The notes: a model not told the origin generated them from the letters alone. A stretch of DNA of 64,000 bases from Thermoplasmata archaeon (GCA_015063165.1 SUSZ01000005.1:1-64000); one strand, 5' to 3'. Positions 29,817 to 40,664 are shown, counted from the first letter of the stretch. Translations and numbers: made by a program.

Positions 29817-32000
29817 ATGGTAAACAGCAGGTTCAGAGCGGTCGAGGAGGCATTCGCCAAAGAAGCTGTCGTAGCGGAGCCCCCTGCCCCGGCAACCTCG
29901 GACTATTACGGATGCAACGTCTTCAACAGGAAGAACATGAGGAAGTACCTCTCCTCCGAGATCAGGCAGAAGGTGTACGAGTCCATAGAAAAGGGCGTCA
30001 CCCTGGAGAGGGACGTGGCCGAGCAGGTCGCGGTCGGCATGAAGCGCTGGGCCCAGGACATGGGGGCCACGCATTACACCCACTGGTTCCAGCCTCTCAC
30101 CGGAGGCACCGCCGAGAAGCACGACTCCTTCGCCGACCCTTACGGGAAGGGCGAGTCTATAGAGGTCTTCTCCGGGAAGATCCTTTGCCAGCAGGAGTCC
30201 GACGCGTCCTCTTTCCCGAACGGAGGGCTGAGGAACACCTTCGAGGCCAGAGGGTACACCGCCTGGGACCCGTCGTCGCCTGCTTTCGTCATGGGGGACC
30301 GCCTGTGCATCCCCACCGTATTCATCTCATACACCAGGGAGGCTCTCGACTACAAGACCCCTCTTCTGAAGTCGGAGGTCGCTATAGCGGACGCTGTGAC
30401 GGACGTCCTGAAGTATTTCGGCATAGAGAACGACCGCGTGTTCTCCTATCTCGGATGGGAGCAGGAGTACTTCCTCGTGGATTCGTCCCTGTACGCGGAG
30501 CGCCCGGACCTGATAATGGCCGAGAGGACGCTCATAGGTCACAGCTCGGCCAGGAACCAGCAGCTTGAGGACCACTACTTCGGGTCGATCCCCGCCAGGG
30601 TCCTGGAGTTCATGAAGGACCTGGAGTTCGAGTGCTATAAGCTCGGGATCCCGGTCAAGACCAGGCACAACGAGGTCGCTCCGAACCAGTTCGAGATCGC
30701 TCCGGTCTACGAGCAGGCGAACATAGCGATAGATCACAACCTCCTGCTGATGTCCCTGATGAGGACCGTCGCCGACAAGCACGGGTTCAGGGTCCTTCTG
30801 CACGAGAAGCCCTTCGCCGGAGTGAACGGTTCTGGGAAGCACTGCAACTGGTCTATCGGGACGGAGTCCGGCATAGGGTTGCTGTCCCCCGGCAAGACCG
30901 ACCTGGAGAACCTCAGGTTCCTGACGTTCATGGCGAACGTGCTGAAGGCGGTCTACGACAACAACGCGCTGCTCAAGGCCAGCATCCTCACGGCTTCCAA
31001 CGCCCACAGGCTGGGAGCGAACGAGGCCCCTCCCGCGATCATCTCGTCCTTCCTCGGGACCCAGGTCACGGAGGCGTTCAACGAGCTCCTGAGCTCCAGG
31101 GACATGGTCAAGCTCAAGGGGAAGGTCGGATACAGCCTCGGAATCCCCCAGATCCCGGGGCTGTTCATGGACAACACCGACAGGAACAGGACCTCTCCGT
31201 TCGCGTTCACCGGGAACAGGTTCGAGCTCAGGGCAGTGGGCTCGTCCGCGAACTGCTCCAGCGCGGTATGCGTGCTGAACACCATCACCGCCTACCAGCT
31301 CAAGAGGTACAAGGAGAACGTCGACAGGAGGGTCGCCAACGGCACCCCCGTGATGAAGGCCCTCCTGGACGAGACCCGCGAGACCTACAGGGCATGCCAG
31401 AAGATCTGCTTCGACGGGAACGGGTACTCCGAGGAGTGGAAGGCCGAGGCGGCGAAGCGCGGCCTGGACTGCGAGACCAGCCCCCCGCTCGCCTACGACG
31501 TGCTCGCTTCGCCCCGCACCATCGAGGTCTACAAGGACACCGGCGTCATGACCGAGGTCGAGCTCAAGGCCAGGAGCGAGATAGACTGGGAGATCTACAG
31601 CAAGAAGATCGAGATCGAGGCCAGGGTCCTCGCCGACCTGACCGCGAACCACATCCTCCCTGTAGCCACCAGGTACCAGTCGGTGCTGCTGGACAACGTA
31701 TCCAAGATGAAGGAGATCTTCGACGGGGAGGAGTACAGCGTTGTAGCGGCGGGAGAGATCCAGATCATCAAGGACATCGCGATGCACATCAGCAAGGCCA
31801 GGAACCTCGCCGACGGCATGGAGGCCGATGTGGACGAGATCTGCGAGATCGAGGAGGAGCGCGCCAAGGCCATAGCCTTCCACGACAGGGTGGTCCCCTA
31901 CATGGAGAAGGTAAGGGTCCACGTGGACGCCCTCGAGATGATAGTGGACGACCAGATGTGGCCCCTGCCCAAGTACAGGGAGCTCCTGTTCATCCGCTGA
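29817..32000 (+). CDS. glnN: Glutamine synthetase type III (GlnN)
   Basis: 727 aa with the GSIII N-terminal region (FNRKNMRKYLSSE...THWFQPLTGGTAEKHDSF), EKPFAGVNGSGKHCNWS, and the GSIII-type C-terminal extension. Confidence 0.95.
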   Translation: MVNSRFRAVEEAFAKEAVVAEPPAPATSDYYGCNVFNRKNMRKYLSSEIRQKVYESIEKGVTLERDVAEQVAVGMKRWAQDMGATHYTHWFQPLTGGTAEKHDSFADPYGKGESIEVFSGKILCQQESDASSFPNGGLRNTFEARGYTAWDPSSPAFVMGDRLCIPTVFISYTREALDYKTPLLKSEVAIADAVTDVLKYFGIENDRVFSYLGWEQEYFLVDSSLYAERPDLIMAERTLIGHSSARNQQLEDHYFGSIPARVLEFMKDLEFECYKLGIPVKTRHNEVAPNQFEIAPVYEQANIAIDHNLLLMSLMRTVADKHGFRVLLHEKPFAGVNGSGKHCNWSIGTESGIGLLSPGKTDLENLRFLTFMANVLKAVYDNNALLKASILTASNAHRLGANEAPPAIISSFLGTQVTEAFNELLSSRDMVKLKGKVGYSLGIPQIPGLFMDNTDRNRTSPFAFTGNRFELRAVGSSANCSSAVCVLNTITAYQLKRYKENVDRRVANGTPVMKALLDETRETYRACQKICFDGNGYSEEWKAEAAKRGLDCETSPPLAYDVLASPRTIEVYKDTGVMTEVELKARSEIDWEIYSKKIEIEARVLADLTANHILPVATRYQSVLLDNVSKMKEIFDGEEYSVVAAGEIQIIKDIAMHISKARNLADGMEADVDEICEIEEERAKAIAFHDRVVPYMEKVRVHVDALEMIVDDQMWPLPKYRELLFIR

Positions 32001-32010
32001 TAAACACATT

Positions 32011-32043
32011 CCTGCGAGGATCTCTGTCCCCGCAGGTTTTTTT
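32011..32043 (+). terminator. Terminator after glnN
   Basis: CCTGCG...CGCAGG hairpin followed by TTTTTTT. Confidence 0.65.
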
Positions 32044-32098
32044 ATAGTTTGAAGAAAAGGCGGCTGCGGTTCATCCGTTCCCCGCAGTCGTTTCGCGA

Positions 32099-34006
32099 TC
32101 ATACGAACTTGCAGTACAGCGTCGTGTCCTTGGTCACGTTGTCGAGCTCGATCTCGGTCCAGAACAGGCTGGTCCTCTCCAGGCTCAGCTTGCCGTCGTC
32201 GTAAGGCGCGTAGTAGTAGGTTCCGTTCTTGGAGTAGGACACTCCGAGGGTCCTCATCATGTCCCTTCCGAAGTGGGTAACGTAGTGCTTGAAGCTGTCC
32301 CCGTTGTCCACCGTGTACTCCTCCTTGTATCCGTCGCTGTCCACGATGGTCACGGTGTACTGCTTCTCCTTCGTGACGGTCCAGTGGGCGTACAGCGTGA
32401 GGTCGCCCTTGATCGTCGTGTTGAAGTTGAACTCGCTTCCTCCGGTCTTCTTCGTGAACCATCCGTCGAACTTGTATCCGTACCTGGACGGGTCGGAGGG
32501 CTTGGAGACCTTGGAGCCGGACTCCACGGTCTCGGTGTGGCTGGGGTATCCCCCGTTGGCGTCGAAGGTGACGGTGTAGCTCTTGTAGACGTCGGAGTAC
32601 CAGTGGGCGTACAGCGTGAAGCTCGCGGTCACAGGGGTGGTGAAGTCGAACTTCTCCCCGCCGGATGCCATTGTGTACCATCCGAGGAACCTGTACCCGG
32701 CCCTTGTGGGGTCTGCCGGCGCGACGGCGCAGTCTCCGGACTTGACGACCTCGGAGGTGTTGGGCGTTCCTCTGTTGGCATCGAAGGTGACCCTGTAGCT
32801 TTGGGTCTGGATGGCCCATTGGGCGTACAGCGTGACGTTGGAGGTCACGGGGCTGTCGAAGACGAACCTGCTTCCGCCCTCGGCGGCGGTGTACCATCCG
32901 ATGAACTTGTATCCGGATCTGGTGGGGGACGTGGGCACGGGCGCGTACTCGCCGGGGTTGACGGTAGCGGTCGTGCTTGGAGACCCTCCGTTGGCGTTGT
33001 AGGTGATCGTGCATATCTTGCTGGGGCTGCTGGAGGCCCAGTGGGCGTACAGGGTCAGATCGCCGGTGACCGCGCTGTTGAAGTTGTACTCGTCGCCGCC
33101 GGCCGCCGCGGTGTACCATCCCTGGAACTTGTATCCGGACCTGGTGGGCTCGGCAGGGACGGTCGCCTTCTCTCCGCTCTTGACGGTCTGGGTGCTGTCG
33201 GGGACTCCTCCGTTGGCGACGAACATCACGGTGTAGGTCTGTTCGGAAGGAACGGCCGTCCAGCGGGCGTACAGGGTGATGTCGGAGGTGATCGTGTTGT
33301 TGAAGCTGAACTCGGTTCCTCCGGTGGCAGCGGTGTACCATCCGTCGAATGTGTAGCCGGGCCTGACGGGGGTCGTCGGCACGGACACATGCTCGCCGGA
33401 GCTGACCTTGTATGTGGTGCTGGGGGACCCTCCGTTGGCGTTGAACGTCACGGTGCAGGTCTTGACATCGGAGTTCTTTATCCAGTGGGCGTACAGGGTG
33501 AATCCCGAGGTCACAGGCGTAGAGAAGCTGTACTGCTCCCCTCCGGCTGCCGCGGTGTACCATCCGAGGAACTTGTATCCTGTCTTCGTGGGATCCCCGG
33601 GGGGAGTGAGGAGGCTGCCCGAGCTCACCATCTGGTAGAAGTTGTTGGATCCTCCGTTGGTGTTGAAATCCACCCTGTAGCTGATGGACGAGTCGGGGGA
33701 CCAATGGGCGTACAGCGTCCTGTTGCTGGTTATCCCCGTATTGAAGTCGAACTTCTCTCCTCCGGTCGCCGCGGTGTACCATCCGAGGAACTTGTATCCG
33801 TTCTTCGTGGTCGTGGGCTCGGCGAGCTTCGCGCCCTTCTTGACGGTCTGGCTGGGTACGTAGGAGCCGTTATCGGTGTCGAACGACACAGTAAACGTCT
33901 CGTCACTCCCGTTGTCGTTGGACCCGCCTGCGAGCAGGAGAGCCGCGGCGATGACGACGATCACGGCAGCGATGGCGATGATCGCCGCGATGTAGGTGTT
34001 TTTCAT
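32099..34006 (-). CDS. Membrane-anchored protein with seven InlB/Listeria-Bacteroides repeats
   Basis: N-terminal TM segment then seven ~72-aa units of the form (Y)xVTFxANGGxPS..V..G..V..P..P.R.GY.F.GWYTAA.GG..F.F...VT...TLYAHW. Confidence 0.9.
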   Translation of the reverse strand: MKNTYIAAIIAIAAVIVVIAAALLLAGGSNDNGSDETFTVSFDTDNGSYVPSQTVKKGAKLAEPTTTKNGYKFLGWYTAATGGEKFDFNTGITSNRTLYAHWSPDSSISYRVDFNTNGGSNNFYQMVSSGSLLTPPGDPTKTGYKFLGWYTAAAGGEQYSFSTPVTSGFTLYAHWIKNSDVKTCTVTFNANGGSPSTTYKVSSGEHVSVPTTPVRPGYTFDGWYTAATGGTEFSFNNTITSDITLYARWTAVPSEQTYTVMFVANGGVPDSTQTVKSGEKATVPAEPTRSGYKFQGWYTAAAGGDEYNFNSAVTGDLTLYAHWASSSPSKICTITYNANGGSPSTTATVNPGEYAPVPTSPTRSGYKFIGWYTAAEGGSRFVFDSPVTSNVTLYAQWAIQTQSYRVTFDANRGTPNTSEVVKSGDCAVAPADPTRAGYRFLGWYTMASGGEKFDFTTPVTASFTLYAHWYSDVYKSYTVTFDANGGYPSHTETVESGSKVSKPSDPSRYGYKFDGWFTKKTGGSEFNFNTTIKGDLTLYAHWTVTKEKQYTVTIVDSDGYKEEYTVDNGDSFKHYVTHFGRDMMRTLGVSYSKNGTYYYAPYDDGKLSLERTSLFWTEIELDNVTKDTTLYCKFV

Positions 34007-34195
34007 GATAATCACTTCTTGAAGAGACCTGGAACGTACGGTCTCGGGCCTGTTCTCTTGGGCGAGCAGGCCTCTACGCGTGCGGTATCTTGGTTGCGGT
34101 TTTAACCATTGTCGGAATTAAGAACGGTTTTCCGACAGGGAAAGGGTCGGCCCGGGAGTACGTTCCCGAGCCGTTTTAGAGTTTGGGGATATGCT

Positions 34196-35924
34196 TCAGA
34201 CGAGCTGGTACCATACCACGAGAGGATCGTTGATGTCGTCGTGGACGTTGAGCCCGCCATCGATGACGATCTCGACCGCGTCGTAGGTCTTGCCGTCCTT
34301 GACGAGCCTGGGCAGCTGGTTCACGGAGTAGGTATATCCGTTGTAGGTGGCGGATTCGCCTGCTCCGATGAAGTTTCCGGTGACAGAAATTCCGGTGGTG
34401 GGGTCGGTGATCAGAACCTGGATGGCCTTTCCTGCATCGGACTCCTGGGCCGCCTGGAGGGTAGCGTAGTGAGTTTCGCCGTAGGGTTCAGGGGTCTCGT
34501 AGACGGGGTTCGCGACAGGTTGAACGACCCTATGTATCCCGGTTCAAGAACTCCTCCAGAGCCAGTGAAAACAGAATGGCGCAGGCCCTCTGCGGTAGGT
34601 TCTATATCATCTCCTTCGCTGTCCACGAATCTGAGCCCCAGGAAAGTGTCGGTTCCGATGTATTGGATAGATCCCGGGATCGATATGCGCTCGATGTTCT
34701 CGCAGTGGGCGAAAGCATACGAGCTCACCTTCTTCACCGAGTTGCCAAGATGGACCGATTCCAGGGCGAAGCATCTGCAGAAGGCCTTGGATCCAATAGT
34801 CTCGGTCGAGCCGGGGACGGAGATGGAATCGAGCGCATAGCAGTTGTAGAACGCGTATGCTCCAACGGTCTTCAGAGAATTTCCGAAATCGATCATCCTC
34901 AAAGCAGAGCAGTTCGCTAAAGCCCTGGAGCCGATGGAGTCGGTCGATCCAAGATCGGCATCTCCGAGGGCAGTGCAGCCGTAGAACGCTCTGGCCCCGA
35001 TCTTCTCGACGCTTCCGAGATCCACATGCCTGAGGGTCTTGCACTCTTTGAACGCGTTATCGGCGATATCCGTGATGTCGAACGTGTAGTTCCCCACGGT
35101 CCTCGTTTCCGGCACCGTAAGTCTCTTCAGGACTCCGGAGTAGCCTGTGATGCTGGCTTCAGCAGGCATGGTCGCCGTCACCTTGTACGTCAGTCCCTCG
35201 GACTGGAATATCGTGCCTACCTCCGCGTTGGGCTGGCGCACCAGGGCCCCGTTCACGTTCCCGTACATGTAGCCGCGGAGGTTCTTAGCGGTGGATTCGA
35301 CAGGATTTCCGAACATGTCGGCGAACTCCATGCTGAACGCCTTCGATTCGATGGTGCTCACGAATGACGGAACGCACATCTCCGACAGGAGGGTGCAGCC
35401 GTAGAAGGCATAGGGGCCTATCGATCTGAGGCTTTTGGTCGAGCTCTCGATGCTCACAGTATGGAGCTTGTCGCAGTCGAAGAAGGCATATGCGCCGATG
35501 GATGCGAGGGAGCACCCACATCGACGTTCTGAAGACTGCTGCATCTGGCGAAAGATTTGATGCCTATGGATGAGACGTCTCCGAGATCGGCTCCTACGAT
35601 CTTCGAGCATCCGTAGAATGCGTTGTCGCCGATGCTCGCCGCTCCATCCACGATCAGGGTCTTGATGGAACCGCGAACGGAGTACCAGGGCGCTTTTCCT
35701 TTGCTGTAATCGTTCATGTCTCCGGTTCCGGAAACAGTCAGCTGTCCTTTGCTGTCCAACTCCCATGCAAGGTCCTCTCCGCAGGTTCCGGATTTCGCGG
35801 CATCCGATTCCTCTGAGAGAGTTATTGCCAGCATGGCTGCAATCACGGCAACGGCGATCATCAGGACCGCCATCGCATCGTGAAGCCTGTTGGAACCAAG
35901 GAATCTCTCCGAATCGTTGGTCAT
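34196..35924 (-). CDS. BspA-type LRR_5 cell-surface protein, broken by two frameshifts (near 35511-35520 and 34520-34532)
   Basis: Starts MTNDSERFLGSNRLHDAMAVLMIAVAVIAAMLAITL in frame 1, continues LASIGAYAFFDCDKLHTV... in frame 2 and VVQPVANPVYETPEPYGETHYATLQAAQES...DINDPLVVWYQLV* in frame 3 (stop at 34196). Confidence 0.8.
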
Positions 35925-36045
35925 GAAAGAACTTTTGAGTATAGAATAAAGAATCTTTGCAGTTGGAGCCGGATGTGATATGACCCACGTATACTTTGTT
36001 TTATTGGACGTTATATTGAAATAATCGATATTGGATGGTTCATCC

Positions 36046-36369
36046 ATGGACGAAGTGCACTTCGATACATGCAAGGCTTACTTGTCGGCTTCCCAGTACA
36101 GGTGCAGGATGGAGCGTAAGCTGAAGGTCATCCTGGGCGAGGACAGGATCGTCGGTCCGCTGGATCCGTTCATTCAGAAAGGGATAGACAAGGGCCTGAT
36201 CGACCCCGAGAAGGGGGAGTCCCTCATCATGATCTCGAAGTACTGCGACAGCGTCTTCATGGCGACGGACAGGGAGGATTTCCCCACCTTCAAGGAGCTC
36301 AAGTCCTGGTCCGACGTCATCGAAGCGCTCCGAGGGGATCGAACCTTCAGCGGATTCCGACATTGGTAG
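36046..36369 (+). CDS. Hypothetical protein ending in TAG
   Basis: ORF MDEVHFDTCKAYLSASQYRCRMERKLKVILGEDRIVGPLD..., archaeal codon bias. Confidence 0.65.
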   Translation: MDEVHFDTCKAYLSASQYRCRMERKLKVILGEDRIVGPLDPFIQKGIDKGLIDPEKGESLIMISKYCDSVFMATDREDFPTFKELKSWSDVIEALRGDRTFSGFRHW

Positions 36370-36404
36370 AAAATCATTATAACCAGGTACCAGCAGTAGC
36401 GCGC

Positions 36405-36908
36405 ATGGAAGACGAGACCACGACAGACTCCGACATCTCGGAGTTCAGGATGCTGAATCCTGTCTCGAAGAAGGCGATGTACCTGAGCGGCGCCATCACC
36501 ATAGCAGTCGCTGTGGCGTTCGTGGCGTTCGGGCTCTATGTGTCGGACGCCGTCGCGGCATTCCCATGGGTCCTGCCTCTGGCCGTTGTCGTTGTCGTGC
36601 TGATAGCGGCTTACGAGCTGATTAGCCCCTCGATCTTCTACAAGCATTACCGCTACCGCATGGACGAGGACTGCATCGAGGTCCGCAGAGGGGTCATCTT
36701 CCATTCTCACACCCTCGTCCCCGTGGAGAGGATCCACCAGGTGAACGTCAGCAAAGGGCCCATCCTCAGGAAGTACGGCCTCGCCGACGTGACCATCACC
36801 ACAGCCGGAGGCGTCGCGACCCTCCAGTTCCTCGACGAGGAGATCGCGGAGTACATCGCGTCCAACCTCAACGACAAGATCGTGGCGATGCTGAGGGCGA
36901 GGGAATGA
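36405..36908 (+). CDS. PH domain (DUF304/YdbS-like) membrane protein
   Basis: Two TM segments followed by YKHYRYRMDEDCIEVRRGVIFHSHTLVPVERIHQVNVSKGPILRKYGLADVTITTAGG, a typical bPH2 signature. Confidence 0.85.
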   Translation: MEDETTTDSDISEFRMLNPVSKKAMYLSGAITIAVAVAFVAFGLYVSDAVAAFPWVLPLAVVVVVLIAAYELISPSIFYKHYRYRMDEDCIEVRRGVIFHSHTLVPVERIHQVNVSKGPILRKYGLADVTITTAGGVATLQFLDEEIAEYIASNLNDKIVAMLRARE

Positions 36909-38344
36909 ACGACGAGCCCTTCCTACGCAACCACTGGTCCGTGGTGGCCTCCAACACCCTCACGACGGTGGTGGCGATGGCTTTCGGAATCCTGGTCTTC
37001 GCGACCTCCGGCGGATTCCAGCAGGGGGAGATCTACCTGGGGATCTTCGCCGCGATGTTCGCCGTCGCCCTGGTCGTGAACGTGATTATCTGGAAGAAGA
37101 CCAAGTTCTACTTCCTGAAGGACGAGATCGTCGTCGAGAAGACCACCATATTTCGTTCCGAGACTCGCATCCAGTACGACAGGCTGGCTTCCGTCAACGT
37201 GGAGAGGGACGTCATCTGCCGCCTCCTCGGAGCGACGAAGCTGTCCTTCAACCTGAACTCCAGCGTAAACGTGGGCTCCGCCGAGGCGTACATCGTGCTG
37301 AAGGCGGACGAGGCCGAGAAGCTGCGCAAGGAGATGGACTCCCGCATATTCGACGCCCCATCCGTCGCGGAGGACGAAATCGAGCCTGTCGAGGAAGCCG
37401 TGTCCCTTGTGGACGTCAGCGTGCTGGACATATTCCTTCACTCGTTCTTCAGCATGCCCACGACCCAGTTCGCGTTCGGTATCCTGATGCTGATCTATTC
37501 CGTGTACTCTTTCGTCTACGGCAGCAGTATCTCCCTCGTGTCGACGATCCTGTTCGTGGTGGAGTTCTTCCTTCCTGCAGTCTCCAGCTTCTTCAAGCTC
37601 TACGGATACCGCATCACCCGCTCGGGGGACGCCGTATCGGTGTCGTCGGGGTTCTTCAGCACCAGGAAAGACTCGTTCTTGCTGTCCAAGGTCAATTTCG
37701 TCAAGGTACGGGAGCCCTTGATCTGCCGTCTGATGGGCAGGGTCGTCCTCGAGGTGGAGGTCGTCGGCACCGCCAACAGCAAGGGGGCCCCTCTCCTGTG
37801 CCCTCTGAAGTCCAAAAAGGTGGCCTTGCCCCTCCTCCATGAGCTGCTTCCGGAGTTCGAATGCACCGGGAATGAGATGGGCCAGCCCCGCGTATCCCTC
37901 GTCGGGATCGCCATGGCCGTAGCCGTCGTCCTGGCGGCAACGTTCGCGATGCTGTTCGTCCTTTCCGGATACGTCCCGTCCGAGTACCATGTGTATCTCA
38001 ACATGGCCGCGGTCGTCGTGGCGGTCCTGTGCGCTCTGTGGGCCCCCATGGCGTACAGGACCCGCAGGTTCGCGTGCGACGGGAACATAGTCCTGCTGGT
38101 CACCGGCGCCTTCGACCGCGTCTTCAACTACATCCTGATAGACAAGATCCAGTTCGCGGATGTGAAATCCACTCCGATCCAGAGGAGGATGGGCGCGGCC
38201 AGGTGCGACCTCAACCTCCTGTCCACCGTGGGCGCGTCCAAGGTCACGTCCGGAGTGTTCCCAGCGGAGGAGCTGGAGGAGATCTCCTCGACCGTCATGG
38301 CGAGGATAAGGGACGGGCGCTACGATTTCCGTCGTTTCCAGTGA
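36905..38344 (+). CDS. PH domain (DUF304/YdbT-like) membrane protein
   Basis: Repeated bPH2 units (FYFLKDEIVVEKTTIFRSETRIQYDRLASVNVERDVICRLLGATKLSFNL; YRITRSGDAVSVSSGFFSTRKDSFLLSKVNFVKVREPLICRLMG); start overlaps previous stop. Confidence 0.85.
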   Translation: MNDEPFLRNHWSVVASNTLTTVVAMAFGILVFATSGGFQQGEIYLGIFAAMFAVALVVNVIIWKKTKFYFLKDEIVVEKTTIFRSETRIQYDRLASVNVERDVICRLLGATKLSFNLNSSVNVGSAEAYIVLKADEAEKLRKEMDSRIFDAPSVAEDEIEPVEEAVSLVDVSVLDIFLHSFFSMPTTQFAFGILMLIYSVYSFVYGSSISLVSTILFVVEFFLPAVSSFFKLYGYRITRSGDAVSVSSGFFSTRKDSFLLSKVNFVKVREPLICRLMGRVVLEVEVVGTANSKGAPLLCPLKSKKVALPLLHELLPEFECTGNEMGQPRVSLVGIAMAVAVVLAATFAMLFVLSGYVPSEYHVYLNMAAVVVAVLCALWAPMAYRTRRFACDGNIVLLVTGAFDRVFNYILIDKIQFADVKSTPIQRRMGAARCDLNLLSTVGASKVTSGVFPAEELEEISSTVMARIRDGRYDFRRFQ

Positions 38345-38408
38345 ACGGGCGTTTCTGTCGTCACCTATCCATGGAATCGGTTATCATGCGAGCGTGCGAT
38401 TCTTTCCC

Positions 38409-38915
38409 ATGCAACCCAAGATGAGAGACAACTGCATGTCGGCGGAGGAGATATCCGCTTTCCTCGCGGAGAAGGTCCACGGCGTCATCTGCCTGAACGG
38501 AGAGGACGGGTTCCCCTACGGGGTTCCGGTGAACTACGTGTTCATGGACGGTTCCATCTATTTCCACGGCTCCAAGAGGGGCGAGAAGGTGGACGCCATC
38601 GCCCGCGACCCCCGCTGCTGCTTCACCGTCGTCGAGGACGGAGGCTTCGAGATAACCGGGGAGGACGCCTGCAACACCACAACGGTGTATCGTTCCGCTA
38701 TAGTCAAAGGGAACGCGGTCGCGGTCCTGGACGAGGAGGCGAAGGCCAAGGTCCTGAGGAGGATCGTGGATGTCCTGGTCCCGGAGAGGAAGGATGTCCC
38801 GATGAACATGGCCAGGGTCCCTCCTACAGCCGTCTACAGGATAGACGCGGTCTCCTCCACAGGCAAATACCACCGTCCGATGGGCGGCCACAAGATAGTC
38901 AGGAACGTCCGCTGA
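38409..38915 (+). CDS. Pyridoxamine 5'-phosphate oxidase-like (NimA-type) flavoprotein
   Basis: MQPKMRDN...VHGVICLNGEDGFPYGVPVNYVFMDGSIYFHGSKRGEKVDAIARDPRCCFTVV typical of the family. Confidence 0.85.
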   Translation: MQPKMRDNCMSAEEISAFLAEKVHGVICLNGEDGFPYGVPVNYVFMDGSIYFHGSKRGEKVDAIARDPRCCFTVVEDGGFEITGEDACNTTTVYRSAIVKGNAVAVLDEEAKAKVLRRIVDVLVPERKDVPMNMARVPPTAVYRIDAVSSTGKYHRPMGGHKIVRNVR

Positions 38916-39012
38916 AACTTCTTACAAGGTGTGTTTCCATCAATCATGTTTATATAGAAGAACAAACTTTAACCACCCATAGTCCAAGTTTAGGAACTTT
39001 GGAGGAAGAAAA

Positions 39013-40644
39013 ATGGGAATGGGAAACACACCTGTTATCATCCTTAGGGAAGGAACCAAAAGGGAGAGGGGCAAAGACGCCCAGTTCAACAACATCACCG
39101 CTGCGAAGGCTATCTCCGACGCCGTCAGGAGCAGCCTCGGACCCAGGGGAATGGACAAGATGCTCGTCGATTCCATGGGAGACGTCGTCATCACCAACGA
39201 CGGAGTCACCATCCTCAAGGAGATGGATGTCCAGCACCCTGCGGCGAAGATGCTCGTGGAGGTCGCCAAGACCCAGGACGCCGAGGTCGGAGACGGAACC
39301 ACCACCTCCGTCATCCTCGCTGGAGAGCTCCTCAAGAAGGCTACCGACCTGATCGATGCTAACGTTCACCCCACCATCATCACCAACGGATACAGGCTTG
39401 CCAACGACAAGGCCCAGGAAGTCCTGAAGAACATCGCCAAGAAGGTCACCATCGATGACGAGGAGAACCTCAAGCTCATCGCCCAGACCGCGATGATCTC
39501 CAAATCCGTCAGCGGCTCCAAAGAGCAGTTCGCAGACATGGTCGTCGATGCCGTGAAGACCGTCGTCGACAAGGACGAGAACGGAAACTACACCGTCGAC
39601 CTCAAGAACATCCAGACCGTCAAGAAGGCCGGAGCCAAGATGGACGAGTCCTACATCGTCAAGGGACTCATCATCGACAAGGAGCCCGTCCAGCCCACCA
39701 TGCCCAAGGTCGTCGAGAACGCCAAGATCGCTCTGGTCGACGCATCCTTCGAGGTCAAGAAGACCGAGATCGACGCCAAGATCCAGATCACCGACCCCAA
39801 CCAGATCGCCGCCTTCGTCGCAGAGGAGGAGAACATGCTCAGGTCCATGGTCGAGAAGGTCAAGGCCTCCGGAGCCAACGTCGTCTTCTGCCAGAAGGGA
39901 ATCGACGACCTCGCCCAGCACTTCTTCGCCAAGGCCGGAATCTACGCCTGCAGGCGTGTCAAGAAGTCCGACATGGAGAGGCTCGGAAGGTCCACCGGCG
40001 CCAACATCGTCAACAAGATCATGGAGCTCGACGCGTCCGACCTCGGATACGCCGACAAGGTCGAGCTGAAGAAGGTCGAGGACGAGGAGATGACGTTCAT
40101 CATGGGAGTCAAGGACCCCAAGACCGTCTCCGTGCTCGTCAGGGGAGGAACCAACCACGTCGCAGACGAGGTCGAGAGGTCCCTGGTCGACGCCTGGTCC
40201 GTCGTCAAGGTCGCCATCGAGGACGGAATGATGGTCACCGGCGGAGGGTCCACCGCCATGGAGATCGCCATGCAGCTCCGCGACTACGCCGCTTCCGTCG
40301 GAGGAAGGGCCCAGATCGCCATCGAGGCTTTCGCTTCCGCCATGGAGGTCATCCCCTCGACCCTCGCCGAGAACGCAGGACAGGACCCCATCGACACTGT
40401 CATCGAGATGAGGAAGCAGCACAAGGCCGGAAAGATCTACGCAGGATTCAACCCCTACACCGGAAAGGTCGAGGACATGGCCGCCCTCAACGTCATCGAG
40501 CCCTACAGGATCGGAAAGCAGGCCATCAACTCCGCCACCGACGCAGCCGTCATGATCCTCAGGATCGACGACGTCATCGCTTCCCGCGGAGGAAACCAGC
40601 TCCAGACCGGCGACGGAATGCCGTCCGGAATGGACGACGACTGA
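39013..40644 (+). CDS. ths: Thermosome subunit (group II chaperonin)
   Basis: [95 protein letters not shown]. Confidence 0.98.
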   Translation: MGMGNTPVIILREGTKRERGKDAQFNNITAAKAISDAVRSSLGPRGMDKMLVDSMGDVVITNDGVTILKEMDVQHPAAKMLVEVAKTQDAEVGDGTTTSVILAGELLKKATDLIDANVHPTIITNGYRLANDKAQEVLKNIAKKVTIDDEENLKLIAQTAMISKSVSGSKEQFADMVVDAVKTVVDKDENGNYTVDLKNIQTVKKAGAKMDESYIVKGLIIDKEPVQPTMPKVVENAKIALVDASFEVKKTEIDAKIQITDPNQIAAFVAEEENMLRSMVEKVKASGANVVFCQKGIDDLAQHFFAKAGIYACRRVKKSDMERLGRSTGANIVNKIMELDASDLGYADKVELKKVEDEEMTFIMGVKDPKTVSVLVRGGTNHVADEVERSLVDAWSVVKVAIEDGMMVTGGGSTAMEIAMQLRDYAASVGGRAQIAIEAFASAMEVIPSTLAENAGQDPIDTVIEMRKQHKAGKIYAGFNPYTGKVEDMAALNVIEPYRIGKQAINSATDAAVMILRIDDVIASRGGNQLQTGDGMPSGMDDD

Positions 40645-40664
40645 ACTGGTCAAAACCCATAACG

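Noticed and set aside
30327-33782. 1151-aa minus-strand ORF
   Set aside because: Low-complexity R/H/V/L-rich shadow ORF antisense to glnN and out of frame with the real InlB-repeat gene; high-GC third-position artefact.
32099-34006. Regularly spaced repeats as a possible CRISPR array
   Set aside because: The ~220-bp units are coding InlB-type repeats, not short direct repeats with unique spacers.
38950-40653. 567-aa minus-strand ORF
   Set aside because: Antisense shadow of the thermosome gene, D/G/V/L-rich with no domain.
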